64,000 nucleotides of DNA, from positions 5,400,978 to 5,464,977 of the forward strand of contig OZ038438.1 of assembly GCA_964036275.1 (NCBI GenBank), in the 5' to 3' direction. The notes under the pieces are model-generated. The model saw nothing but the letters and a program-made list of their open reading frames with translations. It was not told where the DNA came from and searched no databases. Below are positions 1 through 12,746 of the stretch, piece by piece. Position 1 is the first letter of the stretch. Each line of letters opens with the position of its first letter. Position numbers and translations under genes: made by a program. This DNA is from Litoditis marina (lineage: Eukaryota; Nematoda; Chromadorea; Rhabditida; Rhabditidae).

Positions 1-1132
1 AAAGTCAATGGTTGGGGTATAAACCATACGAGATGAAACCAAACCGATTCCCTACCTAAAGCAAACCGTACCGGAATGGTGAAATACATACCTACCTCGA
101 AACATACTGAGTACTCACTACTGCCATGTGTTTTTCACCGTGACTGTCTCGCATTCACCATATTCCGAACAAAAAACTGTTGAGAAGAACAGGTGAATGC
201 ATACTCGGTGTTGATTAAGATAAGGAGGTCGGTAGGGTTTCACCCCCTCGGTATGGTTTGCTGTCGGTGGGGGTCGGTGTGATTTTACCTCGGTATGGTT
301 TGTTTATAGTCGACCTCCATGGGAAGATTTATTTACATATCATCATCAGATGGAAATAGTATTTTCATCCCATGAACACGTAAGAGACAAAACCTGTTTT
401 CTACCCTATTAATATTAAAAAAAAGGATTTTTTTTCTGAAACTTCACTCTGAGAAACCTCCTTGTGTACTGTTTCAGTCGTATTACTCCTTTCTTTAGTT
501 ATTAAGTAGTTTTCAGCAGCTTTTTCCTTTTAAATTGAATTTTTGGATTACGGTATCTCTGCCAATTAGCGCTAACTCCTGCTAATTGGCGCCAATGTTT
601 CTGAGCAGATCGCGCCCGCGCGCGATGACACGTGAAATGCATTTCTCCCGCAAACTGGCGTTACGGCCGCGGTACGTAGGTTCGATTTCCACCGTACCCC
701 ATAAATAGTCCTTTCAGAAAAAATTTCAAATTTTAAATTTATTCAAAAAAAGCTTATATTTTTGTTATCATTATATACTTTTCAAGTAATAATGTGTATC
801 CTGGGGACCACTTTCTGGCACTACGTTGCCAACAGCAACGCAATCTATGCTATTAGATTTTAATGAGGACAGATAGGACAAATATACTTCGCATCCATGC
901 GCTCAACGTTACGTATTGGTACGGCATTATAAACGAGGTGCCGAGATCTAGGAAAGCATGATATTTTCGTTCCTACCGACCTTTTTGATGAGCCGCCGAA
1001 ATTACTAGTTCATAAGTTGGGGTAGTGCTGATTTTCAGATCCGTTCATTGTTTCGTTGTTCTCAGACATTCGATTCTCCGAATCGAATCAGTAGCTCGTT
1101 GTTCAAGTTATTCTTCTGTTTTTATAGGTAAA
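1..1132. other. Intergenic region upstream of BOP1
   Basis: I see no gene here. The first 310 bases carry several diverged copies of a short motif of the kind TCGGTATGGTTTG, in both orientations, which suggests the remains of a small repeat. Around 585-710 the sequence turns GC-rich and contains a B-box-like GGTTCGATTTCC, but I could not fold a tRNA around it. The last bases before the BOP1 start codon form a splice acceptor (AG at 1126-1127). Confidence 0.5.
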
Positions 1133-4100
1133 ATGCCTCCAGCTAAGGCCCCTTCAAGCGGTACACACAAACATAAGAAGCGCGCAGCTGTAGACAGAGA
1201 TGGTGGTAAAACCAAGAAGGAGGAACAAGCCGGCCCACTTAGCAGTCAAGAAAACAAGAAGGATGAATACTATTATGACTCGTCGGACGAAGAAGTTAGT
1301 CGGTGTCAACTCGTTTTTTGAATTTTATAAGTTAACAATTGAAATGTTCTGTGAAAGCGTCAAGCCCGAACCGGGCACTCAGCGTCTTGGCCGAACATTT
1401 ATATTTCAAGGAAACACGTTCGTGGAAAATATCGAAGGATGTATGTTTTGACTACTTTTGACTACCAATATGTTTCTTTTGTAGGATCTGCGTAACACGA
1501 TTGGAAATATTCCAATTGAGTGGTACGACGATGAAGATCATATTGGATATGATCAATCCGGTGCGAAAATAACGAAGCCCAAAAAGAAAGGAGAGATTGA
1601 TAGTTTTCTCCAGAAAATGGAAGATCCAGATTATTGGTTTGTTCTTCATTATACAATATCTTTCATTTTGTAAAAACATATTCGTGGACTTATTTCAAGC
1701 ATTGGAGCCCTCGAAATAGAAAAATTGTTAGACCCCCTCGAATTACGCTCTGAATCCACCCATAATTTAGTTGAAATTGTTTCGCAAAACTTTTATTGTT
1801 TCCCAAGTCACACATTTCGTGTGTTGGCTCTAACCAATTTGCGAACTTCAATTAGGAAACTATTCCAACGTTATTTCTGTTGTTATTTCAGGAGAAAGGT
1901 TTTCGATCGCCAGTCTGGAACTGATGTAACGCTGACTGAAGAACAGGTGAGTTGTTTGTTGTGAAAATGGTAGTTTAGCTGATACACCAGAAAGTCTCGT
2001 TGTATTTTTTGCTGAAATATTAATCTTGCCTTACCTATATAATCAAGTGCAACGTTTTGTTGTTATGCTAGTTTTAAACACCAGAATGTACTTGATTTTT
2101 TTCAGATTGAAAAATTACACAATCTGGCGTCAGGAAAGTATCCAACAGTGGGATATAATCCATATGAGCCGTTTTTGGATATATTCTCATCTGAGAAAAT
2201 GATCCACCCTATTGACAATAGGTAAGAAAAACACCACGGTTGTTGCTTCGTTTTAAAATGATTATTAATTGTTTCCACAGAAACGTATTATAGCGGTGGA
2301 AGGTTACTAATGTTTTATTTCACATATTTTGATAGAGTGTGGTTCTCCTAGGTGCTAACCATGAGAATTGAAGAAATGTCTACAAGCGTAAACCTTGCTA
2401 TATGCATTTTGAGCGCTCCAAATATGTTTTAGGCCTGAGCCAAAGGCTCGCTTCATCCCATCTCGAGATGAAATGAAAAAGGTCAGCAGAATGGTACACG
2501 CCATCAAAATGGGATGGGCCAAGGGACCAAAACCGAAGAAGGAAGAAAAGAAGGTAATTCTATATATCCTACTCTGCCTACTAGTTTTGCGCAACATTGC
2601 TAATTAAATTATGTAATTTGTGGATAAAGCTCAATATCAGTATTTGTCAGCGCCACATTGATTTACCTCTATATACTCATAAATTATTTGAAATTGATGG
2701 AACATTTGCAGTGCACAGTATTTGTAGTTTGTTCTCTTGTGAAAAGATATGCACCTGTTTCAGGTTTATGATCTATGGGCTGCTGAAGACAATATGGATC
2801 AGAAAACAAAAACGGAACTGGCACGAATGAGGGTCCATATGCCAGCTCCAAAGGTTTTTCATATTTTTATTGACAAAGTCGGCTTTGAAATTATAGATAA
2901 GCTTCATGTTACACATGGGTGATAGGTTTGGCCTCCAATAGTTATACATCCAGTATTTGTAGCGAACTAACCAAACTTTATTATAACTGTTTCAAAAATT
3001 TTGTTCATCCACCGTTCTCCAAAGTTGAGTACTCAGTCCGATGTGATATTCTTACTTCTTTTTCTCAAAGTTGCTCTGCAGATGATCTTACCTGGTCACG
3101 CCGAGTCGTACAATCCTGCTGAGGAGTATCTGTTCGACGAGGAGGAGAAGAAGAAGTTAGTTTATACTCTTGGCAGCATGAAGACTAGAAGTTTATGTTA
3201 ATTCTGATTCAGAGATGTTTGCATTCTGCATTCGTTGCCGAGCTCCGTAATGGTTGTCGTCATAATTCACCATTCACGAACCGATTTTTCAGATGGGAGG
3301 ATATGGAACCCGAAGATCGCCGTATTCAGTTCATTCCTCAGAAGTTCGATGCTATGCGAAAGGTACATATTTTGCTGAGCAATTTGGGATGTTTTTATTA
3401 TGAATGTTATATAACAGCCATACGTAAAATTCCTATTTTTGGCGTTGACGGACCATTCTTTTGACAGCTGCATTTTCATATTCCCCAATTTGCAGGTTCC
3501 GCAGTTTGAGAAGTTTATCACGGAAAGGTTCGAACGTTGTTTGGATCTCTACCTCGCCCCGAGGCAAAGGAAACTCAAGGTACATTTATTTGATTTATCA
3601 CATATTACGAATACCTCTATGACAAGCTCCCAAACCGAGTTTATTACTTTGCTGAGCCAATGACGATGCTTTATTTTTGGACCAGTACACTTGTTGGGAA
3701 AATTGTACAATTGTCCCCCCCCCTCACCTTTGGTCCCCCCCCCCCCCCCCCCCCGTAGTACTATCACCCGCCTTCCAATACGATTCCCTATAGAGAGGGG
3801 GCTATTGTAAATGGGGAGTAATTGTACAATGTCGACGTTTTACAATCACCCCCCCACAATACGAAATGGGGGGCAATAGTATAACCTCGGACCTGTTTAA
3901 CAATCGCCCCCCACTCAATCCAAACCTGCAGTAAAGAAGGACGTTGTACAATCACCCCCCAGTGGGGGGGGGGACAATTGTACAATAAACCCCACTTGTT
4001 TATCACGGTTTACTGAAATATAGTACCTTCATCATAATAGTACCATTTCGCACAGCAACATTGTTACAATATGTTGCCTTGTGTGTCCTTTGTTGGTAAT

Positions 4101-6895
4101 CTAATATATTGTCTTGTTGTTTTAATAATATTGTAACATATACCTGATGAAATATGTTTAATTAATGTCACCGTTTAGCTGCACGTGGATCCTTCCGAGT
4201 TGCTGCCGGAGTTGCCTAACCCCAATGATCTGAAACCGTTCCCAACCACTTTAGCCTTTGTAAGTTTTTCTCTCTCTTCGATGTAGCTACTAGCTCCGAC
4301 TGCATACCTTGAGCTTCACGAAGTTTCAAAGAATCTCGCTCGGCTGGATTCCACCTTTAAATTACATTGTTTTGTAGTATATGCGTGGTCACGAAGGTCA
4401 AGTTCGTTCACTGTGTGTGGAACCGGAGAAGGGGGAGCTGTTAGTCTCTGGAGGACAAGATGGTACCGTTCGTATCTGGACCATGGACACTGGACGATGC
4501 ATTAAGGTATTTCTCTTGCTCATGATGTGCCTTATATCACTCCTAGAGTCTACATGGTCGGAAATTTTAAGAAAAAAAAAAACTACTTTTCCGCTGATAT
4601 CGGAGAAATTTTGTAGATGCAAAATTACTAATTTTCACATGTTTAAATTTGAAAACGGACCTTTTTTTGTTGTTGAGTCGGACCTTACTGGTGTTTGAGC
4701 GTTATTTCTATGGCCGAACGTTGTTGTCCATTCTGGTTTAGCTCTAAACTGAAACGTACGAGATAATCCCTCTTGTATAATTGTTTGTATATGTCTATCA
4801 CCTCATTCCTGCGTGCCTATCTTTTATCTCTTCCAGACTTTCAAAGTTGGTGGTCCCGTTACTTCGGTGGCTTTCTGTCCAATTGGCACACGTTCACTGG
4901 TAGCTGTATCGTATGAAGGAAGAGAGGTTTGTCTCAGAACTTCATTCTGATTCATTCACTCATATAAATCAACGTCTTGTATACTACAAAGGACCAGAGC
5001 TTTCTTCTGGATTTTTACCTTCTGAATCTATAAGTCAAAAGCGTTTTGCGGGGTCGCAGCTAAAGACGAGCACTGTATATCAGATATAAATCATGAACAA
5101 CGTTCCCAATGTCCTTTTTCAATTCGCAAGTTCCAAGTTTACAGATGTGTATCCTGAACACGCAATGTGGAGATCGCTTAGTGGTTTCTGAGACGGAGAA
5201 GGCTCTTAAGGAGGTTTCTGTCGGCGAGGTTGAGAATGCCAAGGTGGATTGGAGAAGAGTCAAGGACAGAGTTGTATTAAAGATGCCAAATGTACGTAGT
5301 AGGTTTCGGAGCTTGTGGTCTATATGGATTGCCCAAACAGTTATAGGCGCTCCACCTCCACTGAAAAACGAGAAATTTGTACACCAGCGACACATGTTTT
5401 ACTCTGTTGTCGAAAGAATTACCCTTTTCCACCCGAGAAGTTTGCTGGATAAAGTTAAGAGGTGCCTTTTGATTCTGGTTAACAAAGTAAAGAAATTATG
5501 TCAATGAGAACAGAATTTGTAAACATTCTCATTAGTGTTAATCTCGTTTGTAGGAGGTGCGACGCGTTGTTTGGCACGGCAAGGGCGACTATTTCGCCAC
5601 GGTTTCCACTGACGATATTGCCGCTTCTGTTTATATTCATCAACTCAGCAAGGCGAAATCACAGGTTCGTTCTGCATTCCGTACTAGTTTTCGCGCACGT
5701 GTTCTTCTCAATGTCTTTCTCCACAAAAGTGATTGATCCCAACTGATTATTGGTTATGTCACAATCTGCCTCCAACCTTCATATGTTCTCTCACGTTTAT
5801 ATACGTGAATGTGACATTATTCTTTATTTTCAGTGCCCCTTCACGAAGCGGAAGGGTCATGTGCAGGCGGTTGCATTCCACCCAGCACAGGCTCGCCTCT
5901 TCGTGGCTACCAAGATCCACATCAGAGTCTACGATCTCGCTAGATGTCAGCTCGTCAAGAAGTGTATTACTGGAATCAAGCACATCAGCTCAATGGTGCC
6001 GGATTCCCAAGGAGAGGTTAGAACTATCCTCGCTCGCCTCCCTCACTATTTCACATTCAACACACTAGTGTGCTCTGTAAATTCATTGATTATGCCATGT
6101 GCATGGCTGGCTCGTTTATTAATTGTATAATTTGTCTGTACAGAATTTGTTCATCGGTGGTTTGGATCGTCGGTTTGCCTGGATGGATCTGCAACTGTCG
6201 AATAAGCCGTGGAAGAAGCTTCGTCATCATGGCTCAGCCATCAGAGCCGTTGCCTATCATAAAAAGTGGGTTGAACCAGTCTTGAAGCAATTGGTTGATT
6301 GTTTCGTAGTGGCCGAAACATGCATTACCAAATTGTTCAATGTGTTCTGTGTGTGACACCTGTACAACAACACTCAATTACTATTCTTCACCCTGCAAAT
6401 GTTTGGTTGTTGCAGGTATCCGTTGTTGGCTACTGCAGGAGATGACGGTACTGCCATGGTCTACTATGCTCGCATCCATGTCGATTCGTTCCGTGACAAT
6501 GAAATCTACCCCGTCAAACGACTCCGCGCACATGCCAATGTAAGCACCTGTTTATTACTTGCTATTAGAAGGATGTTTTCTTTCCCGATAAACGTTTTTT
6601 TTTTCAAATGATTGGCGTGGACGAACCGACCAGTAGTTTAGGGTTTAGTGGCAAACCTTCGTGTAATCTGCATTTTTGCTAACAAACCATTTATAGGTGA
6701 TTTTCCGAGAAATATTCCATCTGAAAACGGTCAGGTTTCGGAAATCCAATGTAGCTATTGAATGTTTATGGGTGATCCTAACTGTTGAGCTTGCAGGCTG
6801 ACGATTTGTGGATGTTGGACTGCGTGTGGCACCCAACTCAACCCTGGCTTCTGACGGCTGGTGCGGATGGAACTATCGCACTTTTCAGCTATTGA
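1133..6895 (+). CDS. BOP1: Ribosome biogenesis protein BOP1 homologue
   Basis: BOP1 is the WD-repeat core of the nucleolar PeBoW complex (Pes1-Bop1-WDR12), needed for 28S/5.8S rRNA processing and 60S assembly. The model has 18 exons: 1133-1294, 1485-1636, 1892-1946, 2106-2221, 2433-2553, 2764-2853, 3082-3155, 3293-3362, 3496-3579, 4179-4259, 4378-4506, 4837-4926, 5145-5291, 5554-5664, 5834-6016, 6144-6265, 6416-6539, 6797-6895. These total 2010 nt, or 669 residues, with every phase closing. The N-terminal BOP1NT region is plain: [32 protein letters not shown] and [17 protein letters not shown]40 repeats follow ([12 protein letters not shown], then [13 protein letters not shown] at the end). 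A basic/acidic patch precedes it. The start lies 5 bases after a TTTTATAG acceptor, as expected for trans-splicing. Intron 9 holds a MITE-like insertion. Confidence 0.96.
3702..3986. mobile_element. MITE-like G/C-tract inverted-repeat element in BOP1 intron 9
   Basis: The element begins ATTGTACAATTGTCCCCCC and ends with the reverse complement, giving terminal inverted repeats of about 20 bp. Inside are runs of C or G up to about 20 bases long and the block CAATGTCGAC followed by ACAATCACCCCCC, shared with the element at 7335-7665. It is non-coding and lies wholly within an intron, so it need not disturb BOP1. No target-site duplication could be fixed with certainty. Confidence 0.65.
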
Positions 6896-7334
6896 TACCT
6901 CTAATTGCTCCTTTTCTTAACAAGTTTCTGGTTGAGAACTTGCTATTACGTTGCAGTTATGTCATTTCATTTGCTAGTTCACCTGTTATATCTTACCTGT
7001 TATTTCAACTTGTTAAATTGTTTGTTGGCTGATATTTGATTATTTTCTTATTGTTGTGCGAAATGAATTTGTTGTGGTATCATGTTTACTTCTCCTTGAC
7101 GTCAAATAGTCGAGATAGGTAAGGACATAAATGAAGTAACAGGGAAGGGAAGAATACACCGTATTGAATTATTAAACATTACAATTGACCTGAGGTTTAC
7201 TACTGTAACACCTGTATCTTTTAATTTACAGGCAGAAAACTGGTTTTGATTCAGTGATACTAGGCATTCAGTGATACTAGGCCAAATTCGAGTAGGATTC
7301 GTCTCGAATAGTTTGGGGTTCAACTTTGGGAAAG

Positions 7335-7665
7335 TTTTACTTTCGCCCCCCACCGTACAATCGCATCCCCCTTGATAGTTTGGCCCCCCACCCGCACTAG
7401 TTTCAACAGAAAATGGTGGGGGTAAAAGGTAAATGTATGGTAGGGTGGGGGGGGGGGGGGGCTAAAGTTCAATGTCGACATTGTACAATCACCCCCCACT
7501 AACGCATATTGGAGGGTGAAAGTAACATGCCTGGCAATCTTTAACAATCGCCCCCCACCCTTGTGATTCTTGGTCGAGACGGAGCCATGTTACTTTCACG
7601 CCCCATGGTAGGGGACACAGGACCTATTTCGGCTAAAACTAAAAAAGTGGGGGGCGAAAGTAAAA
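7335..7665. mobile_element. MITE-like G/C-tract element with 19-bp terminal inverted repeats
   Basis: The left end (7335-7353) reads TTTTACTTTCGCCCCCCAC, and the right end (7647-7665) is its exact reverse complement. The interior has several C6-C7 and G-runs and shares blocks with copies in introns of BOP1 (3702-3986), eIF4A3 (32019-32172) and UBR7 (41172-41224). It is about 331 bp, non-coding, and fits a miniature inverted-repeat element. Confidence 0.75.
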
Positions 7666-7791
7666 TAGTTCCTCAACTTTAACCGTATAAGCTACTTATT
7701 GTACGCTGTGCAGCCAGCTGTATGCAATTACAATATATAAAACTTAATGCACACAGAATATATTGCACAAAATATACGGTGAATTCAATAT

Positions 7792-8026
7792 CTAACCGGG
7801 TTTTTAGGTAACCGAACCTTTTTGTGGTAACCTCTTTTTCAGATAACCTTAGAAGGTAACCTAAAATGAAAAACCGGTTACCTGTTTTTCTAACGCAAAA
7901 TGTGGTTTCTACCGTTAGTTTGAACGGTAACCGAATTTTAGTTTTGGGTTACTTCCAGGTTACCTACTAAGGTAACCTCAAAAAAGGTTACCAAAAAAGG
8001 GTTAGGTTACCTGAAAACCCGGTTAG
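7792..8026. repeat. Foldback element built of GGTTACC/GGTAACC units
   Basis: The left arm at 7792-7813 (CTAACCGGGTTTTTAGGTAA and on) is matched by an inverted right arm at 8005-8026 with one mismatch. Between them, GGTAACC or GGTTACC-like 7-mers recur about ten times in both orientations, so the whole 235 bp could fold on itself in many ways. No coding potential is seen. Confidence 0.8.
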
Positions 8027-9420
8027 TTGTAGAACTGGCCAGTTTATACTCTGTATGTACGAAAGTGTGGAATAGACTGTACCTCCTGGGTCTCATTTAA
8101 TTTTTTCAATACAGAATACAGAGGGATATACTTACTGAAAGAAGAGTTCCATTGAAATGAAAAAAAATTCAAGTTTTACGAACTGAACATGTAACTTTTG
8201 CATGAACCCGTGGAACCGTAGTCTATAACGTGGTATTCAGAAATCTTACGATTCAGGAATAGTCCGGAAAAGTATTCCTTTTTCACCCGTTTTTCCGATC
8301 GCTCTTCCGTACTTTTCTGATGATGTTCGTTTAGAGTATTCGAATTGCTGGATACCATTTAGATTACCTTCCTGGCCCGCTATCCCTATTTACAACCTAG
8401 AGAGACAGCGAAAGGGAGAGATATATCAGTAAGAGACTTATCCACACAAAAATTATAACGGTCAAGGACGCATGACTGAACGATAGATTAGATGGAGGGA
8501 GAATGTGAAAGAAAAGCGAAGACGCAACCGATTTCACTTTACTATGGAACACACTCATTTTGGATAACCCCTAGAGTGCAAGCTGGGTTGTAGTCTAATC
8601 TACTGGATTGTAGTTTGATCCGCGGACATAGCGATATTTTCCCAATTACCACAGAAATTCATGTGGTTCGAATATAACAGAACACGCCAACATATACAGT
8701 TTTAATCTTCCTTCTGTGGTCTCTACACTCTGCAGGTTAAAAAAAGTTATTTCTCGAAGGTTACACAACAACAAACTTATGTTACTATAGATTATCATTC
8801 CTAGTGTTTTGTAAGCTTACTCAAAAGTTGCACTTCAAACTGAAGCCTGGTATCAAGCTCGGGTGAACTCTTCAGAGTACTTATATGCGCTGTGCGCCAG
8901 AACGAAAGTGCTTCACATTCCCTATCTCATGTATCGTACAGGTTATACATTGACCGAAAGACACAATTATTTGTTCCTTTCCTCCTTCCAAAATGTTCTC
9001 AGAGTAACTCGCTCGAGAGACTTTCATAGTGGAGGAACGGCGGTGTGAGCCGTGCAATGTGAGCCGCGAGTGTCAAACCGTTCCCAGCCCCATTTCACCG
9101 TTGGGAAAAAGGGCGGCTAAAAACGGACTTTTGCTAGTTTCAACATTCATCACGGCTATTGGTGAGGAATCCGGGTCAAAAAGGCAGTCGTCCCGCCTTC
9201 TGTCCTAATTAGCCGAATTCCAACAGTACGCCCTACGCTGATAACCAATACAAGTACCCTGCTCCCACCCGGTTTCCGCCACCTTTCTCTCCTCTCCTCA
9301 TACAGGGTAGTCGCCCGCGTTCACGTAGAACGTGGAACAGCAGCAAACCTGCACTTCATTGCGCTTACTCCAACTCTGATATGTTTCACACGTTTCACGA
9401 GATCATGTATTGATTAGAGC

Positions 9421-9594
9421 AGAGTACGTATGCTAGAAGATCCCGGCACTTTCATCCCATCCTGCGTCTCTCGCTCTGCCTCACTATTTCTCGTCTCGTA
9501 CATCCAGGCGGGATGTAAGAGCATAGAAATAGCGCGCGTTTGAGGAGACGCAGGATGGGATGAAGGTGCCGGGATCTTCTAGCATACGTACTCT
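9421..9594. repeat. Near-perfect 50-bp inverted repeat with ~74-bp loop
   Basis: Bases 9421-9470 (beginning AGAGTACGTATGCTAGAAGA) pair with 9545-9594 with a single mismatch. The loop is pyrimidine-rich. A transcript would form a 50-bp near-perfect hairpin, longer and more perfect than a typical animal miRNA precursor. It is either a young foldback/MITE or a source of long-hairpin small RNAs. I see no open frame. Confidence 0.85.
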
Positions 9595-12500
9595 GACCAA
9601 TACGATGTATGTTGCTCTATTCCGCTGCATTTCTTGTTTGAACCCATGGATTTTTGAAATTCGTTAATTATGGCGAGTGTCTAGTTGAAACTGCAGCTCT
9701 ATGGGCATCCCCTTCAGCCAAATTCTTTTTCTACCGCGCCTCAGAAGTGAGATTATTGGTAGATGCGTGTTTCATAATTACGACTGATGAACTTCGAAAC
9801 GGTGCCAACCCGTTAAATACTTCTACCTCGTACAACATTCATTTATTTATTCTCTTAGAAAACTCACTAGTTACCTGACCAACAGACACTAGAATAGAGC
9901 TTCATGGAAAAATAAATTTTTGACCAAGATACTTACCTTACTAGTATAATCATATACAGCTAGCAGAAGCAGCTAACAGCTAACCTGAATTCAAACACAC
10001 GTATCATCATTTTATCTAAAGCTTTTCGAATCACCATGGTGAACATCGTACTCTCTGGAAAAATATAACTGCACTCAATTTTTGTCATTTTCCAACTCCA
10101 ATCAACATCAAATCAAGCAAATTGAGAACTCTCTTGTAACTCGGATGAGAAGTCAACAAACACAATACAAAGTACAACTGTTCTTTTAGAATCGCCAGAT
10201 ATTTTTGCAAACTGTATATACGGAGACAGCCGAAATTTGAAACTACTCTGCAAAACATATGCTCAATAGCATTCAAAACTGAATTTTATGTCTAATTTCA
10301 TGTCTCGGATCGCTCTTAGTTCCTGTCTTACTTTTGAGCGGAATTTCAGTCTTTTTCACCCAGTTTTCCCGATATTTGTGTGAATCATGTGTGATAGCCT
10401 GTGATACAACAATTTAGATTGAGATTCATGTCACGGAAAGATAAAGAAATGTCATTCGGTGGATGTGATGAAATTAGGAACTTTATGAGGAATTTTAACA
10501 ATTTTGAACATATTGTATAGTCATTTTCAAACATCAAATCAAGCAAATTGAGTATTCTCCTGTAAAAACTATTTAAGGAACGATAGAACACAGCATAAGA
10601 CATCGGTAACACAAGCAATCATACGGCCTGACTTTCCTGTATTGAAAGAAATTCACCACGTTTTCTTTCTCCGATAGGGTTTCCATTTTCACGTTACTGT
10701 GATTAACTATATTTAGCGCTAAAAAGGGTGTACTAGGTAAACTTGTGAGAGAATCTTAGCCATTCTTGGATATGTTGAACGTTGCGTCGGCCTTTTTGTG
10801 GTCAGATTGCGACGCTGCGGTCGTAGCCGTGCTCACATTGATGCGATCGTTGGCTGCGTGCTGATAGCGCCTTCGAAAGTGCATGGCGGTGCGGGGTCGA
10901 GCCGACACCCTGACCCAATTACCTAAAACCGTAACAAAGACAGGTCATCACACACACCGATTCAGCAGCTGCCAGTAACGACCACCCACACGATTAACTT
11001 CGACCACCCTGTACGCTCTCTTACTGCCAGCTGACAAAGTTTATCGCTCCTCCAGCGCTCATAGCCGACATAGAACTTAAAGTAATCTGCCCTTACTCTC
11101 ACGTGTGCATATGGTGTTCTTCATATTTTGTATTCTTAGTCGAACTGAACATCACGGTATGCATATAAACTAACTGTATTCAATATACAATGATGCTTTC
11201 TAGAATGCACTTGTACAACCTTAACATAAATCGTGAATAGTTCTTCTATCATTATACGTGATCCGACGTTAACGTGTTTCACGCGATTCACGTGTCTGCA
11301 TGTGACTAGTATAGGAGACGAGGCAAGTGAATGTGCGATATCTGTAGATCTCGGTATCTCTCAGCAGTCAAGGTCCTCGGCTACTATCTTATATCTAAGT
11401 CCGCCCTTTATTATGGCAAGGTTAGTCTCGACGCCGACCCGGTCCGCACAAATACGTACCGCTTACAGTACCTACTCACGTATGCAAACTAGTACGTGCG
11501 TCAGTTGTCCACTAGTAATATTATTCTTCCTTCCTCATTTACTACCCTTAATGCAATCTCTTTCTCAGTTTATACCGTTTCTGTGCTAAGGCGAGGGCGT
11601 TTGATGTGTAGTCTGATCTTCGAACACATCACACATTACTCATCGCAAAACACACAATCAAACTACAAACACCGCATATCAAACCGAGTGAACCATTCCG
11701 TCACAATCTGATTTCCTCTCCTTTTTTTAATTTTCAATCATCTGTTCTCCGGGTCGACCGTTTTTTCTCACTTTCTCTCGCGCAGTCCCCTTTGAAGGCA
11801 TTCTTAAATCCTCATTCAATTCACGCTCTCCGCCAGTCTCTTGACACACTGGCCATTCATTCGCTCTGCCAACTATAACCTGTGAAATGTCTTCTCCGTC
11901 AGCCGATTAATGCTAGTATGTGTAACGGTCACGTGAGACGTGAACAATCTCGTTTGTAGTAATTGTTCTCGAGTTCGGATCTGTTTAATACATTTTACGT
12001 GAGCGTAACTTTGCCTTGTAAATGGTTAGGTCAACCGCTGGTAGCCAACCAAAAACTATTTTTCTCTTTTAAACGTTTGCCTTTTCGGGACTTCGGAAGT
12101 GTTGCATGCTTTCAACGTTTAGACCACGGAAGTGTGATATCTTCTACTTTCAAAGATGTATAAGTTATATTTATTATCACCTCAAATAAAGAATATTTGA
12201 AAGTTAAATTCATATTCGTATTATAAACCTAAAACATCTCCTCTGCAAACAGTTTTCAGTTTTCGTTACATGATACAAAATACGTTACACGACAAGTAGT
12301 ACAGTTACAGTAACTTTTTTCGCATCACTCGTAAAAAATCGGATGTACTGAATGCCGCTATTTCTCATCTTTTTCTCCGCTGATGAGGTCGCGATATGAT
12401 AATTATCTGTAATTTGTAACGGAATCCTCCCCCTCTACTAGCCATACAGTCAACTGACGTTCCAATGTAAGCCCGAATCATCTCGGCTATACTTCTAAAT

Positions 12501-12746
12501 CCACAAACATCTTTGAGCAAAAAGTAGAGACTTCGCGTGAGCGAACGCCTATACCTAGCTCTATCACATTTCTCAATCTCTCCCTTTCTCCATCTCCGTC
12601 CGTCTCTTCTTTCTCTATATCACTCTCTCTCCCCCCTCTGTCTGACTATGGTTCTCATGTAATTTTTTTCCCCGTATTCCTTCTTGACTGTGTTTTGTAT
12701 GAAATTCATGTGATTTCTCCAGGGTTCCTCTCGGCATTGAAGTGTC

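Larger units (their letters stand above)
6896..12746. other. Gene-poor repeat-bearing region between BOP1 and the NOAH homologue
   Basis: No open frame here resembles a known protein or shows exon-like structure. The stretch holds the inverted-repeat elements at 7335-7665, 7792-8026 and 9421-9594, a short direct duplication (10107-10140 and 10533-10566) and scattered TCACGTG-type motifs (about 11,270-11,300, 11,930 and 12,820). A pyrimidine-rich tract (about 12,565-12,645) lies just before the NOAH start. Regulatory sequence for the NOAH gene is likely here, but I cannot place it. Confidence 0.5.

Noticed and set aside
650..712. tRNA-like B-box near the left edge
   Set aside because: No acceptor stem or T-stem pairing can be formed; too short and degenerate to call.
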